NCBI GenBank assembly: GCA_028686135.1
Contig: JAQUCP010000004.1
Span: forward strand, 1-64,000
Length of the DNA: 64,000 nt
Source of the DNA: UBA12481 sp012523435
GTDB lineage: Bacteria > Bacteroidota > Bacteroidia > Bacteroidales > UBA12481
Reading direction: 5' to 3'
Each line of letters opens with the position of its first letter. The stretch's first letter is position 1. Position numbers and translations under genes: made by a program. The notes below the pieces were generated by a model, which saw only the letters and a program-made list of their open reading frames with translations, was not told the origin of the DNA and made no database searches. Below are positions 26,504-36,090 of the stretch, piece by piece.

Positions 26504-27409
26504 ATGGAGTTGACTTTATTAGTTCTGGCGGCTGGTATGGGTAGCCGCTACGGAAGTTTAAAACAAATGGACCGCCTGGGTCCCGGTGGAGAATCGATCA
26601 TTGATTATTCTGTTTACGACGCGGCCGAAGCAGGCTTTACCAAGGTAGTGTTCGTTTTGCGTGAAGAGATCGTCGATGACTTTTACGAAATTTTTGCAAA
26701 CCGGTACAAAACACGGATGAAGGTTGGTCACGTAGTTCAGCGGTTGACTGACATTCCCGAGGGAATTCCGGTTAATCCTGATCGTGTTAAACCTTGGGGA
26801 ACAGGGCACGCTGTACTTTGCGCTGAATCACTTCTTAATGAACCATTTGCAGTCATCAATGGCGATGATTATTATGGGAAAGATGCTTTCAAAGTAATGG
26901 CTGGTTTCCTCAGTCAGCGTGATTCTCACGACATCAGTCTGCAATCGATGGTTGGTTATCAGATGTCCAACACGCTGTCAGATCATGGATCGGTATCACG
27001 TGGGATTTGCTCAGTGGATACCAGTGGCATGTTAACCGATGTAGTTGAGCGCACCAAGATTGAAAGAAAGAATAACCAGATTCTTTTCACGGATGAACAA
27101 GGAAGCGAGTTTGAATTGACCGGCAATGAAATTGTTTCGATGAATTTCTGGGGGTTCACTCCGGCTATGCTGACTTCATTCAGGGAACACTTCAACCAGT
27201 TTTTGAAGGATCGGGGCAACGAACTCAAGTCGGAATACTTCATCCCTTACGGCATCAATTTGATGATCCAGGAGGGATTGTTATCGGTCAAGGTCTTGGA
27301 AAGTACTGCCCGTTGGTTTGGTGTCACCTATCAAGATGACAAGCCTTTGGTTCAGGAGAAGCTCAGGGTATTACACCAAAAAGGAGATTATCCGGATCGT
27401 ATATGGTAA
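26504..27409 (+). CDS. sugar-phosphate nucleotidyltransferase (NTP_transferase family)
   Basis: A 301-residue nucleotidyltransferase. The signature LAAGMGSRYG (residues 8-17) is the nucleotide-binding loop, followed by the lysine in LKQMDRLGPGGES, VKPWGTGHAVLCA as the base-binding region and VINGDDYYG as the metal-binding aspartate loop. It resembles UTP-glucose-1-phosphate uridylyltransferases but is short and lacks a hexapeptide acyltransferase domain. It would make an NDP-sugar for cell envelope or storage polysaccharide; the sugar and nucleotide are not known. It converges on iorB with a 5-nt gap. Confidence 0.88.
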   Translation: MELTLLVLAAGMGSRYGSLKQMDRLGPGGESIIDYSVYDAAEAGFTKVVFVLREEIVDDFYEIFANRYKTRMKVGHVVQRLTDIPEGIPVNPDRVKPWGTGHAVLCAESLLNEPFAVINGDDYYGKDAFKVMAGFLSQRDSHDISLQSMVGYQMSNTLSDHGSVSRGICSVDTSGMLTDVVERTKIERKNNQILFTDEQGSEFELTGNEIVSMNFWGFTPAMLTSFREHFNQFLKDRGNELKSEYFIPYGINLMIQEGLLSVKVLESTARWFGVTYQDDKPLVQEKLRVLHQKGDYPDRIW

Positions 27410-27414
27410 ACCGG

Positions 27415-27996
27415 TCAAGGTTTTAGTGCAGCGGCTTGTTGACCGGCCTCCAAGGCTTTTAGGTTCATCGTCACAATTTCATCCCCTTTACGGCCAAACA
27501 CTTGCCGAACACCTTCCTGCAAAGCGCTGAAGGGCAGATTAATAAATCGAGATGCTGCCCCGAGCATTACGATATTGGAAGATTTGATTGAACCGCACTC
27601 GCGGGCAATTTCATCGGCATTAATCCAGATATAGTTAGGGAGACTCTTCACTGCATCATGGATGGTTTTTTCCTCAGGATAATTTGGGATATTAAGGTAG
27701 GGGACCGAATTAGTCACCAGGCAGCCACCTGGGTTCAGGTATGGAAGGTAGCGTAACGACTCCATAGGCTCAACCGACAGGATCAGGTCGGCGCAGCCCA
27801 TAGGGATCAGGTCGGATGCCACTGGCTGGTCGGAAAGACGCAAATGAGACTGGACGGCTCCTCCCCGCTGGCTCATTCCATGCACTTCTGATTGTTTGAC
27901 AAACATTTTCTCGGATAAGGTTGCAAATCCGATGGCTGCGGCGATTGTCAGGATCCCCTGCCCTCCCACTCCGGCGAGAATTATATCTGTTTTCAT
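27415..27996 (-). CDS. iorB: indolepyruvate:ferredoxin oxidoreductase, beta subunit
   Basis: A 193-residue gamma-type domain of the 2-oxoacid:ferredoxin oxidoreductase superfamily. The ATG at 27996 is chosen because the ILAGVGGQGILT motif (residues 6-17) is the conserved N-terminus; the longer frame only runs into the iorA gene. QSEVHGMSQRGGAVQSHLR is also typical. With IorA it oxidises aryl-pyruvates (indolepyruvate, phenylpyruvate) to aryl-acetyl-CoA and reduces ferredoxin, in anaerobic breakdown of aromatic amino acids. It follows iorA by 10 nt. Confidence 0.93.
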   Translation of the reverse strand: MKTDIILAGVGGQGILTIAAAIGFATLSEKMFVKQSEVHGMSQRGGAVQSHLRLSDQPVASDLIPMGCADLILSVEPMESLRYLPYLNPGGCLVTNSVPYLNIPNYPEEKTIHDAVKSLPNYIWINADEIARECGSIKSSNIVMLGAASRFINLPFSALQEGVRQVFGRKGDEIVTMNLKALEAGQQAAALKP

Positions 27997-28006
27997 ACGA
28001 TCTGGA

Positions 28007-29605
28007 TCAGGATTTTTGTTCTTTCCTTTTTCGGGTAGCTGTTTGAATACACTCTCTCCGGCTGATAATAACAGAAGGAGCTGGATGCTGTAGTTCCTGG
28101 CGGATGATCCGGACATTTTCCTCATGATTCTTTTTCAGCGGGATGATCACCTTGAGGTGTTCGGGGTCTATACCAATGCCCAGGCAGATTGACTCGAGCC
28201 GTCCGGTTGCTGAGGATGTCTGTCCGCCGGTCATTCCAGTAGTTTCGTTATCCGAAATGATAATGGTAATTGGCGAGTTCACATTCACCACATCCAGCAG
28301 TCCGGTCATACCGGAATGTGTAAATGTTGAATCTCCGATCACGGCAACTGAAGGCAGAAGTCCGGCATCGGCGGCACCTTTGGCCATGGTAATGGATGCT
28401 CCCATATCGACACAGGAGTTGATGGCATTAAATGGTGGGAGGGCTCCTAGCGTGTAGCAGCCAATATCAGAAAAGGTCCGACCAGGCCCGAATCCCTCAA
28501 TGGCTTCAAGGAGAGCGTTATAGGTATCGATATGGCCGCATCCTTTACACATGGAGGGTGGTCGCGATGCGAGAAATTCAGGAGCATCCGGACCGGTTTG
28601 AGCTGCCAGGCCCATCGCTACAGCGACTGCGTCTGGGGTAAGCTCACCGTCCCTAGGAACTGTTCCATCCAGACGTCCTTTTACAGGTTTGGCTCCATTA
28701 TTCAACAATCCGCGCAGACTCTGTTCCAGCAGAGGATAACCCTCTTCCAGTACGAGGATTTGATCAACCTCGGATACCAGCTTTGATATCAAATCCAAGG
28801 GGACTGGGTATTGACCAATCTTAAGATTCGGATAAGGAACTCCATCCGGGTAGTTTTCCAAGACATAATTATGAGCTATGCCGCAGGTAATGATTCCGAG
28901 AGAGCTATCGCTACCTGGTAAAAGGCAGTTAAAGGGGGATTTCTCAGCCTCTTTTTCCAGCAAGGGTTGCAGATTCAGCAATTGACGATACCGCTTTTTC
29001 GCGATGGCAGGCAATAGAACAAACTGTCTGGGATCATCCGGTAACCTAAGAGAGTTTTGTTTACGAGTCTCACGGCATTCAACCATAGCTCTGGAATGTG
29101 CCATCCGGGTTGTGATTCGCATTAATACTGGAAGGTGATACTTCTCTGATAGCTCGAAAGCAGTGAAAGCCATATCATAAGCCTCCTGCTGCGAGGATGG
29201 CTCAAAGATCGGCAAAAAAGCAAACTGCCCATAAAACCTCGAATCCTGCTCATTCTGAGACGAGTGCATCGATGGATCATCAGCAACAGCAATGATCAAT
29301 CCGCCTCCAGCTCCGGTAATTGCTGAATTGATAAACGGATCAGCTGCAACATTCAATCCAACATGCTTCATGCAGGCCATAGCCCGTTTGCCGGCATAGG
29401 ACATTCCGAGGGCAGCCTCTACGGCTGTTTTCTCATTGGCCGACCAGGCGGAGTGAATTCCGTTTTCACGGGCATACCGATTCCGCTGAACATATTCGGT
29501 GATTTCGGTTGAAGGGGTGCCGGGGTAAGCATAAATACCAGACAATCCGGCATCGAGAGCACCCTGTGCAAGGGCTTCCGCTCCCAATAAAACCATTTGT
29601 GCCAT
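28007..29605 (-). CDS. iorA: indolepyruvate:ferredoxin oxidoreductase, alpha subunit (no ferredoxin domain)
   Basis: A 532-residue thiamine-diphosphate enzyme. The N-terminal GIYAYPGTPSTEI binds the pyrimidine half; CKGCGH and GDSTFTHSGMTGLLDVV to ISDNETTGMTGG bind the diphosphate and metal. Known archaeal IorA proteins are about 640 residues and end with a 2[4Fe-4S] ferredoxin domain; here the protein stops soon after the VIISRREC segment and lacks those CxxCxxC motifs. Electrons must therefore leave by another route. Promoter element TACATTTG lies at 29655-29662. Confidence 0.93.
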   Translation of the reverse strand: MAQMVLLGAEALAQGALDAGLSGIYAYPGTPSTEITEYVQRNRYARENGIHSAWSANEKTAVEAALGMSYAGKRAMACMKHVGLNVAADPFINSAITGAGGGLIIAVADDPSMHSSQNEQDSRFYGQFAFLPIFEPSSQQEAYDMAFTAFELSEKYHLPVLMRITTRMAHSRAMVECRETRKQNSLRLPDDPRQFVLLPAIAKKRYRQLLNLQPLLEKEAEKSPFNCLLPGSDSSLGIITCGIAHNYVLENYPDGVPYPNLKIGQYPVPLDLISKLVSEVDQILVLEEGYPLLEQSLRGLLNNGAKPVKGRLDGTVPRDGELTPDAVAVAMGLAAQTGPDAPEFLASRPPSMCKGCGHIDTYNALLEAIEGFGPGRTFSDIGCYTLGALPPFNAINSCVDMGASITMAKGAADAGLLPSVAVIGDSTFTHSGMTGLLDVVNVNSPITIIISDNETTGMTGGQTSSATGRLESICLGIGIDPEHLKVIIPLKKNHEENVRIIRQELQHPAPSVIISRRECIQTATRKRKEQKS

Positions 29606-29654
29606 ACCAAAGATCTCTAATGATTAAAAAAGGCAGCCTTAACAGCCGCCCCAA

Positions 29655-29662
29655 CAAATGTA
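29655..29662 (-). promoter_or_regulatory. -7 promoter element of iorAB
   Basis: TACATTTG on the minus strand matches TAnnTTTG, with GTTG 21 nt upstream as a weak -33. The leader would be about 45 nt. Confidence 0.45.
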
Positions 29663-29696
29663 AAGATAATTTATTTCATTCACCAACCGTTTACGG

Positions 29697-29704
29697 TATA
29701 TTTG
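29697..29704 (+). promoter_or_regulatory. -7 promoter element, envelope gene run
   Basis: TATATTTG (TAnnTTTG) ends 7 nt before the TTG start at 29712, with TTTC at 29674-29677 near the -33 position. It is divergent from the iorAB promoter 35 nt away. Confidence 0.45.
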
Positions 29705-29711
29705 CTCTCCG

Positions 29712-30356
29712 TTGAAGATTCATGTAAAGATAGCATATTGGGCAGCTTTTATGCTGATTTGCTGCCCCACTGCCCTGCTCTGCCAGGAGACGGTGAAGCC
29801 AGTTATTGTCCACCTGACTGGAAGAACCTTAACGGACAGTTTGGAGGTTATTCCCTATGTTCACATCATTCATGTCAATAAACGGCTGGCCACAGCGAGT
29901 GACCTCCAAGGTAATTTCAATTTTCCGGCAGAGGCTAATGACACACTCCTGTTCAGAGCTATGGGCTACAAATATTATAAGCTGATTGTCCGAGACACTT
30001 TCAACGTTCGTTATCCCTATTTGGAGATCCAAATGGAACCAGACACGATCTTTCTGAAAAGTGTGACGATCAGGCCCTGGCAGGGCAACTATGAACGTTT
30101 TAAGGAGGCGGTTCTGGCCTACGAGATGCCGGAAAGCTATCTGGAACGGGCCCAAAAAAATCTTAACATGATGGAGCTCAAGACTTTGTTAGTCAATGCA
30201 CCACCATCCCCCAACATGGCTTTCCGTAACACAATGCAGGTCCAAAATGACCGTTTATACTGGGCAGGTCAGCTACCACCAGTCAGCATTACAAACCCAC
30301 TGGCCTGGGCCCAGTTTTTTAAAGCTCTGAAAAACGGTGATTTTAAAAGAAAATAA
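29712..30356 (+). CDS. secreted carboxypeptidase-regulatory-like domain protein
   Basis: A 214-residue secreted protein starting at TTG; no suitable ATG exists before the signal peptide (hydrophobic core AAFMLICCPTALLC). Residues about 30-115 form a beta-sandwich of the CarboxypepD_reg-like type seen at the N-termini of TonB receptors (VIVHLTGRTLTDS, HVNKRLATASDLQGNFNF, LEIQMEPDTIFLKSVTI). The C-terminal 95 residues are helical and unrecognised. It is followed directly by a TonB receptor gene, so a role at the outer membrane is likely, but no catalytic function is visible. Confidence 0.8.
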   Translation: MKIHVKIAYWAAFMLICCPTALLCQETVKPVIVHLTGRTLTDSLEVIPYVHIIHVNKRLATASDLQGNFNFPAEANDTLLFRAMGYKYYKLIVRDTFNVRYPYLEIQMEPDTIFLKSVTIRPWQGNYERFKEAVLAYEMPESYLERAQKNLNMMELKTLLVNAPPSPNMAFRNTMQVQNDRLYWAGQLPPVSITNPLAWAQFFKALKNGDFKRK

Positions 30357-30360
30357 TAAC

Positions 30361-32793
30361 GTGACCACCCGGAATTCGATATCGGTCATCCTCCTGGCCT
30401 GTTTAGTTCTGATGATGGCTGCTCAGCCAGTTACTGGGCAGACCAAATCAAAAATCAGCGGATTCATCCTTAATGATGCCGGAGAACAGGTTGACCTGGT
30501 TAATATTTCAATCCCCGGAACGCCCCATGGGACCAGCAGCAACAGCAAAGGATTTTTCCAGTTCTCCGTTCCCCGAACAAATGAGATCCTGATACAATTC
30601 TCACGACTAGGATATCTAGCTAAAGAACTGACAATCAAGCCGGAAGAATACTCTAATCCTGACGATATTCGATTAACCATAACCTTGGAGCAGATGGTTT
30701 CAGGCATGAATGAGATTGTGATTTCTGCCGACCGCGACCCAGGCTCTAATCTGATTCGGATTGATCCAAAATCGATCTCATCTATTCCAGTCGTTTCAGG
30801 CAGCTTTGAGGATATCCTCAAGCATTTGCCTGGAGTTTCATCATCCAATGAACTGAGTTCTCAATACTCCGTAAGAGGTGGCAACTTCGATGAGAACCTG
30901 GTCTATGTTAACGATATTGAAATCTATCGTCCCTTTATGATCCGCTCGGGGCAACAGGAAGGACTTAGTTTTATTAACTCCGATATGGTATCCTCGGTGC
31001 TGTTCTCATCCGGAGGATTTGATGCACGGTATGGTGACAAGCTATCATCAGTGCTCGATATAAAATACAAAAAACCAACCTATTTCGGAGCATCCGGCTC
31101 GCTCAGTCTGATGGGTGGATCCTTGACTGTGGAGGGAACAAGCCGGAATCGCCGATTTTCCCACATCTCAGGCATTCGTTACAAAAGCAACCGATACCTA
31201 TTAAGAAGCCTTGAAACCACAGGTGATTACAACCCGCAATACACCGATTTCCAAACATACCTAACCTATGACCTATCAACCGAATGGGAGATAAGCTTCC
31301 TGGGGAACATCGCCAACAATGTGTATGAATTCGTCCCGAAAGACCGAAACACCTCTTGGGGGACAGTTAATGAAGCCTTGCAACTTTATATCTACTTTGA
31401 AGGAGAAGAGGTCGATAAGTTTACCACTTATATGGGTGCAGTAACTGCTACCTATCACCCACACAGCAACCTGGAAATGAAATGGATAGCCTCTGCATTC
31501 AAAACTAAGGAGGTAGAAACATTTGACATTCTTGGACAATATTGGCTCAATGAATTGGATAAGAGGATGGATTCCGAGACCTATGGAGACAGCCTAATGA
31601 ATATCGGAGTTGGTAGTTTTCTCGACCATGCCCGCAACAAACTCGATGGCCAGGTGATGAGTTTTGACTGGAAGGGTAGCTGGAAGCAGGACAATCACTG
31701 GTTTAACTGGGGCGCACGATATCAGCAAAGTTTCTTCCGCGACCGGATTGAAGAGTGGACTATGATGGACTCTGCCGGATACTCCCTCCCCTATTCGGAT
31801 ACGGATCTCTTCTTACATAAAACCGTCTTTTCTGAATCCGAGCTATCTCAAGGCCAGTTCACTGCTTTTCTCCGCGATAACTGGGAGATTGACGCAGAAA
31901 CGGGCAAAGTACACATCACCGGGGGATTGCGCTCAACCTATATTGGCCTCAGCAAAGAGTTCCTCCTAAGCCCACGTGCCAGCATCTCATTCAGACCACT
32001 ATGGGAAAAGGATTTGCAATTCAGGCTCTCAGCCGGAGCATACCATCAACCAGCCTTCTTTAAAGAATTCCGGGATCGTGAAGGAAACATCAATCCAAAA
32101 ATCAAAGCTCAAAAATCTTTTCACGTGGTTGGGGGGACCGACTACTTCTTCATCGCTTGGGACCGACCTTTTAAGTTCACTACTGAATTGTACTACAAGT
32201 ACTTGTGGGATCTGATTCCTTATGAGGTGGAGAATGTCAGGATACGATATTTTGGGGAGAACAATTCGCATGGGTATGCCGCCGGTATTGACACCAAAAT
32301 CTTCGGCGAATTTGTCCCGGGAATCGACTCCTGGGCTAGCCTTTCGATCATGAAAACCCAGGAAGATATTGATGGTGATACAGTTGGATACATCGCGCGG
32401 CCAACCGATCAGCGGGTTAATGTGGGGCTCTACTTCCAGGATTATCTCCCCAATAACCGATCCTACCAGGCTCACCTCAGCCTCCTGTTTGGAACCGGGC
32501 TACCTTACGGCCCCCCAGGAAGCCAGGAGTTTAAGTCATTCTGGCGAATTCCTCCCTACCGAAGAGTGGACCTTGGCTTCTCAAAAGTATTAGTCGATAA
32601 AAATAATCCATCTAAACAGCCCTTTCTCAAGCAGTTTGAATCGATCTGGCTGGGCCTGGAAGTCTTTAACCTCCTGGATATCAACAATACTATATCCCAT
32701 ATCTGGATCAGGGATATTTCAAATCGCCAGTTTGCTATCCCTAATTACCTCACTGGCAGAAGGTTAAATATAAGACTACAGGCCAAATTTTAA
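30361..32793 (+). CDS. TonB-dependent receptor with N-terminal carboxypeptidase-regulatory domain
   Basis: About 810 residues. A GTG at 30361 just after the previous stop precedes a clean signal peptide (SVILLACLVLMMAAQPVTGQ); another GTG at 30337 is possible but overlaps the previous gene. A CarboxypepD_reg-like domain (about 30-115) is followed by the plug domain (GSFEDILKHLPGVSSS, YSVRGGNFDENLVYVND) and a 22-stranded type barrel ending in an aromatic strand. It imports an unknown ligand using the TonB-ExbBD motor. No SusD partner is nearby. The next gene starts 1 nt after its stop. Confidence 0.9.
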   Translation: MTTRNSISVILLACLVLMMAAQPVTGQTKSKISGFILNDAGEQVDLVNISIPGTPHGTSSNSKGFFQFSVPRTNEILIQFSRLGYLAKELTIKPEEYSNPDDIRLTITLEQMVSGMNEIVISADRDPGSNLIRIDPKSISSIPVVSGSFEDILKHLPGVSSSNELSSQYSVRGGNFDENLVYVNDIEIYRPFMIRSGQQEGLSFINSDMVSSVLFSSGGFDARYGDKLSSVLDIKYKKPTYFGASGSLSLMGGSLTVEGTSRNRRFSHISGIRYKSNRYLLRSLETTGDYNPQYTDFQTYLTYDLSTEWEISFLGNIANNVYEFVPKDRNTSWGTVNEALQLYIYFEGEEVDKFTTYMGAVTATYHPHSNLEMKWIASAFKTKEVETFDILGQYWLNELDKRMDSETYGDSLMNIGVGSFLDHARNKLDGQVMSFDWKGSWKQDNHWFNWGARYQQSFFRDRIEEWTMMDSAGYSLPYSDTDLFLHKTVFSESELSQGQFTAFLRDNWEIDAETGKVHITGGLRSTYIGLSKEFLLSPRASISFRPLWEKDLQFRLSAGAYHQPAFFKEFRDREGNINPKIKAQKSFHVVGGTDYFFIAWDRPFKFTTELYYKYLWDLIPYEVENVRIRYFGENNSHGYAAGIDTKIFGEFVPGIDSWASLSIMKTQEDIDGDTVGYIARPTDQRVNVGLYFQDYLPNNRSYQAHLSLLFGTGLPYGPPGSQEFKSFWRIPPYRRVDLGFSKVLVDKNNPSKQPFLKQFESIWLGLEVFNLLDINNTISHIWIRDISNRQFAIPNYLTGRRLNIRLQAKF

Positions 32794-32794
32794 C

Positions 32795-34837
32795 ATGATG
32801 ACCTTCCAACAACCTGCATTTCTATTTGGATTGTTTCTGGTAACCATTCCTTTGATCATCCACTTAATCAACTTTCGAAAGTCCAAAACCATCTATTTCA
32901 GCTCTTTACGTTTTATTGAAGAGATACAAACTACTAACCGGAACCGCAGAAGAATCCAAGACTTATTACTACTGATTCTTCGCATGTTGATTATCGCCTT
33001 AGTGGTATTCGCCTTTGCCCGCCCCGTGATCCGGTCGAGCGAAACAACCACGGGCAGATCAGAAAATCTGACAGCAATTATCATTGACAATACTCCAAGC
33101 ATGAATCTCACCACCAATGGGGAGGTCCTACTTGCTCTGGCGAAGGAGAAGGCAAAGGAGCTCATCGAGTCTTATCCTCCTGGCAGTCGATTTGTTCTTG
33201 CGTCCATGGATCCAGCAACTGCCAGCTTCAGGATCACCGATCGTAATGAGGCCATATCAAGTATCGAACAGCTTACGACATCGTTTGTCATGAAACCGCT
33301 GAACCAGGTGATTCAGGGAATCCAGCACCAATTGAAGCAGGAGAACCATGAGCTCAGCGCCCTGATTATTTTATCAGATTTTCAACGGAATCTCATCAAC
33401 GAGACAATTCCGGATGATAGTGCCAAGACCCCGGTTAGCCTGGTTAGGATTACCGCCGAATCTTTCTCCAACATCAGCGTCGATTCCTGCTGGTTTGATA
33501 ATCCACTACATCAATCCGGTCAGCAGGAAAACCTAAAAGCCAGAATTTTCAATCATTCTAATGAGTTCATGACGGATTTCCCCGTCAGGTTGGAGATCAA
33601 TGACACGTTGAAAGCTGAAGCCCTCGTGGATTTACCACCATTCGCACCAACCGAGGTAACCATTCCGTTTACAAATGTTGGTCAAAACTGGCAGCAAGGA
33701 ATTATCAAATTGTTTGATTATCCCGTCACTTTTGATAACGAATTATTCTTCTCCTACCGCATTGAACCATCCATTCCTGTCCTTCTGTTACACGAGGGAG
33801 ATCCTTCACCAGATTTACAGAGGCTTTTCGGGGATGATTCGAACTTTTCGTTAGAGACCTTCAATTATAGAGGATTTCCTAGGTCAGATTTTCAGGAATA
33901 TCGTCTCATCATCCTGGATGGGATCAGTCAATCTGAACCGGCATTGATACAAAGAACTCGGGACTTCCTTTCCCAGGGAGGAACTGTTTGGTTTTTCCCG
34001 GATCTTAATGTATCAACAGAACAGACTAACTCTTTCCTGAACCGCCTTAGTCTTCCTACTATCCAAGGAATAGCCACCTACCCAGCCGAATCGGTCATCG
34101 GGATAACTTACCAAAACTGGCTCAATTCAGTCACCATCAGTCGGGATACCCGGTTGAAGATGCCAACCATCCAGAAAATGGCACGTTTTGATCAGTCAGC
34201 GATCAGCCGTGAAGATATTCTCACAACGGTAGCGGGGGATCCGGTAATTAGCAGGTACCGACTTCCGGGAGGATCATTTGTAATGAACTCCATCAGTAGC
34301 GACCCGGCGGTTAGCGACCTAATGGCTCACCCCGTTTTGGTTCCTCTAACCTATCTCGTTGCACATATGGGCCTAGATATTAATAGTTTATATCACAATC
34401 TTGGTTCTGAACAACCAATCAGGATTCAACTGAATGGAGCTGGCGAAACCCAATTGATCCGAATAAAGCATCTAAGTTCAGAATTGGAAATCATCCCAGC
34501 TCAACAACGCAGCCTAGGTGATCAGATCACGCTGTTCACCGGCACACTAAGTCAGCCGGGTTTTTATTCTACCAAAGCTGATGGGGTGGAAGAAGGTTTG
34601 ATTGCCTTTAATACTCCCCGATCTGAATCAGTGATGGAATATATGGCTGATAGCACCTTGGAAAAACACTTTCAAACAACAGGATGGGCAATCACTAATC
34701 GAACTGATATTGAGAGTGATGGATCTTCAGCCAAATTGAGTACTTTTAATCAAAATAAACCTATCTGGCCTTACCTTTTATGGTTAGCTCTGGGACTATT
34801 ACTGGTTGAAACGTTTGTAATGAATAGGAAAAAATAG
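32795..34837 (+). CDS. BatA domain / VWA-like membrane protein
   Basis: A 680-residue membrane protein. The N-terminal FLFGLFLVTIPLIIHL and LLLLILRMLIIALVVFAFARP helices with the RKSKTIYFSSLRF linker are the BatA-type double-transmembrane domain of Bacteroidota. A von Willebrand A-like domain follows, with a changed MIDAS motif DNTPS at 98-102 (Thr for the first Ser). A large periplasmic domain with a class I amidotransferase-like fold may span about 310-420. A last transmembrane helix lies near the C-terminus. Role is unknown; it is translationally linked to the TonB receptor gene. Confidence 0.85.
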   Translation: MMTFQQPAFLFGLFLVTIPLIIHLINFRKSKTIYFSSLRFIEEIQTTNRNRRRIQDLLLLILRMLIIALVVFAFARPVIRSSETTTGRSENLTAIIIDNTPSMNLTTNGEVLLALAKEKAKELIESYPPGSRFVLASMDPATASFRITDRNEAISSIEQLTTSFVMKPLNQVIQGIQHQLKQENHELSALIILSDFQRNLINETIPDDSAKTPVSLVRITAESFSNISVDSCWFDNPLHQSGQQENLKARIFNHSNEFMTDFPVRLEINDTLKAEALVDLPPFAPTEVTIPFTNVGQNWQQGIIKLFDYPVTFDNELFFSYRIEPSIPVLLLHEGDPSPDLQRLFGDDSNFSLETFNYRGFPRSDFQEYRLIILDGISQSEPALIQRTRDFLSQGGTVWFFPDLNVSTEQTNSFLNRLSLPTIQGIATYPAESVIGITYQNWLNSVTISRDTRLKMPTIQKMARFDQSAISREDILTTVAGDPVISRYRLPGGSFVMNSISSDPAVSDLMAHPVLVPLTYLVAHMGLDINSLYHNLGSEQPIRIQLNGAGETQLIRIKHLSSELEIIPAQQRSLGDQITLFTGTLSQPGFYSTKADGVEEGLIAFNTPRSESVMEYMADSTLEKHFQTTGWAITNRTDIESDGSSAKLSTFNQNKPIWPYLLWLALGLLLVETFVMNRKK

Positions 34838-34867
34838 GACCTTTGCGCTATATTAAACCAAAATAAT

Positions 34868-36076
34868 ATGAAATCAGAAGATTACATTAGAAGAGAAGAG
34901 AAGTATGGAGCCCATAATTATCATCCGTTACCAGTAGTTTTAGAACGTGGTGAGGGGATCTATGTGTGGGATGTAGAGGGCAGACGATATTTCGACTTTT
35001 TATCCGCCTATTCAGCTGTTAACCAAGGGCATTGCCACCCAAAGATTGTTAAAGCTGCCACGGAACAAATACAGACATTAACTCTCACTTCTAGAGCTTT
35101 TTACAGCTCAGCGCTTGGTGAGTATGAAGAGTTTATCACCAACTATTTCGGTTATGACAAGGTTTTGCCGATGAACTCCGGAGCCGAAGGTGATGAGACA
35201 GCCCTCAAGCTCTGTCGTAAGTGGGCATACACCAAAAAGGGCATTCCGGAGAATGAAGCAAAGATTATTGTATGCGATGGAAATTTCCACGGAAGAACGA
35301 TTACCATCATCTCCATGTCAACAGATCCGGAATCCTACGGTGGTTTCGGTCCGTTCACTCCCGGATTCGTTAAGATTCCTTATAACGATGTAGATGCACT
35401 GGAAGAAGCACTAAAAGATCCGAACGTCGCTGGTTTTTTAGTTGAGCCAATCCAGGGGGAAGCAGGAGTTTATGTTCCTGATGATGGTTACCTCAAAAAG
35501 TCATATGACCTCTGTAAAAAGCATAATGTCCTATTTATTGCTGATGAGATCCAGTCGGGTATCGCCCGTACGGGGAAATTACTAGCTTGTGATCATGAAG
35601 GAGTTCATCCCGACATTTTAATCCTCGGGAAAGCATTATCAGGAGGTTTTTATCCGATTTCTGCTGTGTTGGCTGATGATGATATCATGTTATGCATCAA
35701 ACCTGGCGAACATGGTTCTACTTTTGGCGGCAATCCTTTGGCTTCAAAAATTGCCATTGCTGCATTAGAGGTTATCCGGGATGAAAAATTAGCTGAAAAT
35801 GCAGAAAAAATGGGGCAGCTGTTTCGTTCAGAATTGAGCAAGATTAAATCTGACCGTATAAAGCTGATTCGAGGGAAAGGCTTGCTTAATGCAATAATTA
35901 TCGAGCCTAGAGGAAACCATCAGGCATGGGATGTTTGTCTGGCGTTAAAAGAGAATGGACTAATCGCCAAACCAACTCACGATCATATCATTCGGTTTGC
36001 TCCACCATTGGTTATCAATGAAGAGCAAATCATGGAAGCAACCAAGATCATCAGAGAGACCATCGAAGCATTGTAA
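34868..36076 (+). CDS. rocD: ornithine--oxo-acid aminotransferase
   Basis: A 402-residue class III PLP aminotransferase. It moves the delta-amino group of ornithine to 2-oxoglutarate, giving glutamate semialdehyde on the way to proline or glutamate. The N-terminal YSAVNQGHCHP motif is specific to ornithine aminotransferase, FIADEIQSGIARTG holds the cofactor-binding aspartate (Asp226), and Lys255 in LGKALSGG is the Schiff-base residue. Length is normal. It could join the proline/hydroxyproline genes at 14350-16773 in amino acid use, though it lies far from them. Confidence 0.95.
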   Translation: MKSEDYIRREEKYGAHNYHPLPVVLERGEGIYVWDVEGRRYFDFLSAYSAVNQGHCHPKIVKAATEQIQTLTLTSRAFYSSALGEYEEFITNYFGYDKVLPMNSGAEGDETALKLCRKWAYTKKGIPENEAKIIVCDGNFHGRTITIISMSTDPESYGGFGPFTPGFVKIPYNDVDALEEALKDPNVAGFLVEPIQGEAGVYVPDDGYLKKSYDLCKKHNVLFIADEIQSGIARTGKLLACDHEGVHPDILILGKALSGGFYPISAVLADDDIMLCIKPGEHGSTFGGNPLASKIAIAALEVIRDEKLAENAEKMGQLFRSELSKIKSDRIKLIRGKGLLNAIIIEPRGNHQAWDVCLALKENGLIAKPTHDHIIRFAPPLVINEEQIMEATKIIRETIEAL

Positions 36077-36090
36077 CGCATCTCAGACAG

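Noticed and set aside
27997..28125. N-terminal extension of iorB
   Set aside because: It would overlap the iorA coding end and precede the conserved GVGGQG N-terminus with unrelated residues.
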